Assembly (NCBI GenBank): GCA_030628805.1
Contig: DAOVQG010000290.1
Location: 1-5,930 of the forward strand
Direction: 5' to 3'
DNA: 5,930 nucleotides
Source: JAGMDK01 sp023128695
GTDB lineage: Bacteria; Planctomycetota; Phycisphaerae; UBA1845; Fen-1342
The first letter of the stretch is position 1, and each line of letters opens with the position of its first letter. The position numbers and the translations under genes are program-made. The notes under the pieces were generated by a model, which was not told the origin of the DNA, did no database searches, and saw nothing but the letters and a program-made list of their open reading frames with translations. Shown one piece after another: positions 5,839-5,930 of the stretch.

Positions 5839-5930
5839 CGTTTTGTGGCTTTCTATGCCTCTCTTCGGTGTCTGGACCCTGGGGTGCCGACCCACATGGG
5901 CGCGCTCCCACGGTGTTTTCGAACCCTAAG

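Larger units (their letters stand above)
5688..5930 (-). other. Non-coding leader of the operon
   Basis: No credible gene is seen on either strand. The operon promoter should lie here. An AT-richer patch at about 5711-5757 is the likeliest place and includes GTGACA, a near match to a -35 box, but no convincing -10 box lies at the right spacing, so no promoter is called. The rest is GC-rich with several short inverted repeats. No complete tRNA, riboswitch or protein-coding segment was recognised. Confidence 0.6.

Noticed and set aside
5906..5930. tRNA T-arm-like TTCGAA near the right edge
   Set aside because: The flanking bases do not form a T-stem on either strand and no other tRNA arms are visible.

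Overview
The window looks like a GC-rich bacterial chromosome fragment. One tightly packed operon runs right to left on the minus strand, flanked by repeat-rich non-coding DNA. The lineage cannot be fixed from the sequence. The secreted prolyl oligopeptidase, the long-form GH130 protein and the short dispersed-looking intergenic repeats would fit a planctomycete or similar environmental bacterium, but that is an impression, not a demonstration.

Layout in transcription order (right to left). Positions 5930-5688 are a non-coding leader with a bulged hairpin and an AT-richer patch before the first gene. Positions 5687-3528 encode a secreted prolyl oligopeptidase (S9A) with an intact catalytic triad and a signal peptide. 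After a 4-nt gap, 3523-2045 encode a cytoplasmic GH130-family glycoside phosphorylase/hydrolase. Positions 2045-1923 hold a 40-codon mini-ORF created by duplication of the gene junction. Positions 1923-1024 encode an ABC-2-type transporter ATPase, and 1027-206 its six-helix permease, overlapping it in an ATGA. Positions 205-1 are non-coding: a strong hairpin just after the last stop, a second GC-rich hairpin, and a 17-unit tandem array of an 8-bp repeat that reaches the window edge.

The two transporter genes clearly form one ABC-2 export system. The GH130 enzyme and the peptidase are joined to it by spacing and translational coupling, but no shared substrate can be read from the sequence. One possibility is processing of saccharide or peptide material at the envelope.

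The most unusual element is the GH130-ATPase junction. The 36 bp containing the end of one gene, the ribosome-binding site, the TGATG stop/start overlap and the first codons of the next gene occur twice, 122 bp apart. The DNA between them contains a perfect 31-bp direct repeat. The result is an open mini-ORF that begins like the ATPase and ends like the GH130 protein, so the stop/start coupling is kept across the insertion. No known defence or mobile system is visible, and I do not claim a new one.
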